In this document: in pieces, positions 62,777-64,000 of the stretch
Numbering within the stretch: the stretch's first letter is position 1
How the letters are laid out: every line of letters starts with the position of its first letter
Assembly (NCBI GenBank): GCA_014338405.1
Contig: JTDE01000239.1
Coordinates: forward strand, 62,001 to 126,000
DNA: 64,000 nucleotides
Direction of reading: 5' to 3'
From: Paragonimus skrjabini miyazakii
Taxonomy: Eukaryota > Platyhelminthes > Trematoda > Plagiorchiida > Troglotrematidae
Program-made: the position numbers and the translations under genes
Notes under the pieces: generated by a model
Told to the model about the DNA's origin: nothing
What the model saw: only the letters and a program-made list of their open reading frames with translations
The model's database searches: none

Positions 62777-64000
62777 GTTAGTTAGAGTGAGCCTTTTGGA
62801 TACTATATTTTATAACTTTACCTGTTTTGTACAATAATGTTCTCTAATTAAACTCATGTTACCAACATTTAACACTTCGAGCTTACGGTTTAGAGATCCC
62901 ATTTTTGGGTAGATGAGCACTTGATAATTGTACGTGCTATCTTATATCGCCAATGGTTGTGCAGAAGAACATTAATGTAAAATGCTGGTTGACCTCTGAG
63001 TGTTGTATGCCTGCAGCTATGGCTTAAGATTTGTCCGGACTTGTCCAAACTACCGTGACAGGTTCATGCAAGTCGGCCACACAACATACGAGCACTTGTC
63101 GAGCGGCAGCTGTGCCAATTGTCGGTAACACATCACTTCTTATCTCGCTGTTATGACGTTATTATTTGATTGCTCAACTATTGCTTGTGGTCTAGTCTCC
63201 TTTCTGATTGAAGGCGAAGAACAATTGTAGTTCAGTTATCTGACCCAGCTCTAAATACTTACAGTAAATTTGTTCGCGTCCTTGGCCTCAGGTTGTCAAA
63301 GATTCACTTTTCTTTGCAACGTACTAACCAGTCGAACGTGACAAAAAGCCTTTAGAATCTGTCAGATTAAGGTCGTACTTTGTAATCCTTTGTTTGTGAA
63401 GACGAAATAAAAGTGTGTTCGTGAAGACATTGTTTAATGAACTGTTTGCTTGTCCTCAGTGGTTTTAGAGATTCGAATATATCAGAGATAGCAATCACCC
63501 TACAAGACGTCGTACATATTTCAAGTTCAGCAGTTAGCAGAAGAACTCTATAGTTCTTTGCTCAGTTTTCACTGTATCATTACAGAACACTTATGTATGT
63601 ATAAACAGATTTACCTATGCATAGATATGGCTACGAGATCCAGTCCACATTAGCCTATCACGATAACCGAAGCCACAGGATTCCTGCGCACGTAGTCCGT
63701 CACAATTGACAAGCTTCCAGTCACTTGCAGTCTTATTGATACACTCGGTATCGATTATCAACTCAAAGGTGCATTACCGGAAGTCGAGTGAATGAGGGTC
63801 CATGCTGGTTAGGTCAGATGGTTTATTAAAAAGATTTTTTTAGCTATCACAGATTACGGTGAGGACCTGCCAAGTGGCAAGATGTAAGGTGCCAATCAAT
63901 CTGTGTTAAGGGCACCAACCAAGCATGAAATCCAAGTATGGCCGTAAAACTGAATTTCGTTGGCCTGGAAAAAACAAGGCTTTCGAAGTGCAATTTTGAC
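62777..64000. other. WDR35 intron, nothing recognised
   Basis: The next WDR35 exon, expected to encode the cysteine-rich end, was not found. Confidence 0.45.

Noticed and set aside
1..64000. CRISPR arrays, bacterial operons, ribosomal RNA
   Set aside because: No regularly spaced repeats, no rRNA signatures, and the spliced gene with GT/AG introns is eukaryotic.

Overview
The window looks like digenean (fluke) nuclear DNA. It is AT-rich, has very long introns, and is full of decayed retrotransposons typical of flatworms: RTE-class and CR1/Jockey-class non-LTR elements, Penelope-like elements (PLEs) with GIY-YIG endonuclease, and tRNA-headed SINEs. I cannot name the species from sequence alone. 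Three runs of N (17682-18400, 33836-34405, 51588-51736) mark assembly gaps.

The only host gene I can support is one large + strand gene, WDR35 (IFT121), a subunit of the IFT-A retrograde ciliary transport complex. Eight internal exons can be chained in a consistent reading frame with GT/AG borders: 3007-3142, 13741-13955, 21951-22146, 45525-45788, 46310-46456, 50311-50755, 53643-53772 and 62714-62776. Together they give about 1.6 kb of coding sequence (532 codons) spread over 60 kb. They encode the C-terminal alpha-solenoid (TPR-like) half. The WD40 half lies upstream of the window and the final cysteine-rich exon(s) lie downstream. Introns range from about 0.5 kb to 23 kb.

Region by region: 1-3006 is an intron or upstream part with nothing recognised. 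Intron 3143-13740 holds a SINE pair, a GC-rich possible LTR, a CR1-like reverse transcriptase (RT) remnant fused to an LTR-type gag/zinc-knuckle/protease remnant, and two SINEs. Intron 13956-21950 holds SINEs and a 715-bp inverted repeat of a PLE 3' end around a gap. The 23-kb intron 22147-45524 holds two RTE 3' ends, three PLE fragments (one flanked by 44-bp inverted repeats, two sharing a ~645-bp duplicated segment) and many SINE copies, including palindromic ones. Introns 46457-50310 and 50756-53642 hold RTE copies. Intron 53773-62713 holds a SINE pair, another RTE copy and a small PLE remnant.

The main points for a second look are the long inverted repeats, which would fold into double-stranded RNA in the WDR35 pre-mRNA; the recurrent head-to-head SINE arrangements; the PLE copies with unusual flanks; an ~80-residue insertion in the WDR35 linker; and the gag/CR1 chimera. 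I found no convincing evidence for an entirely new gene system.
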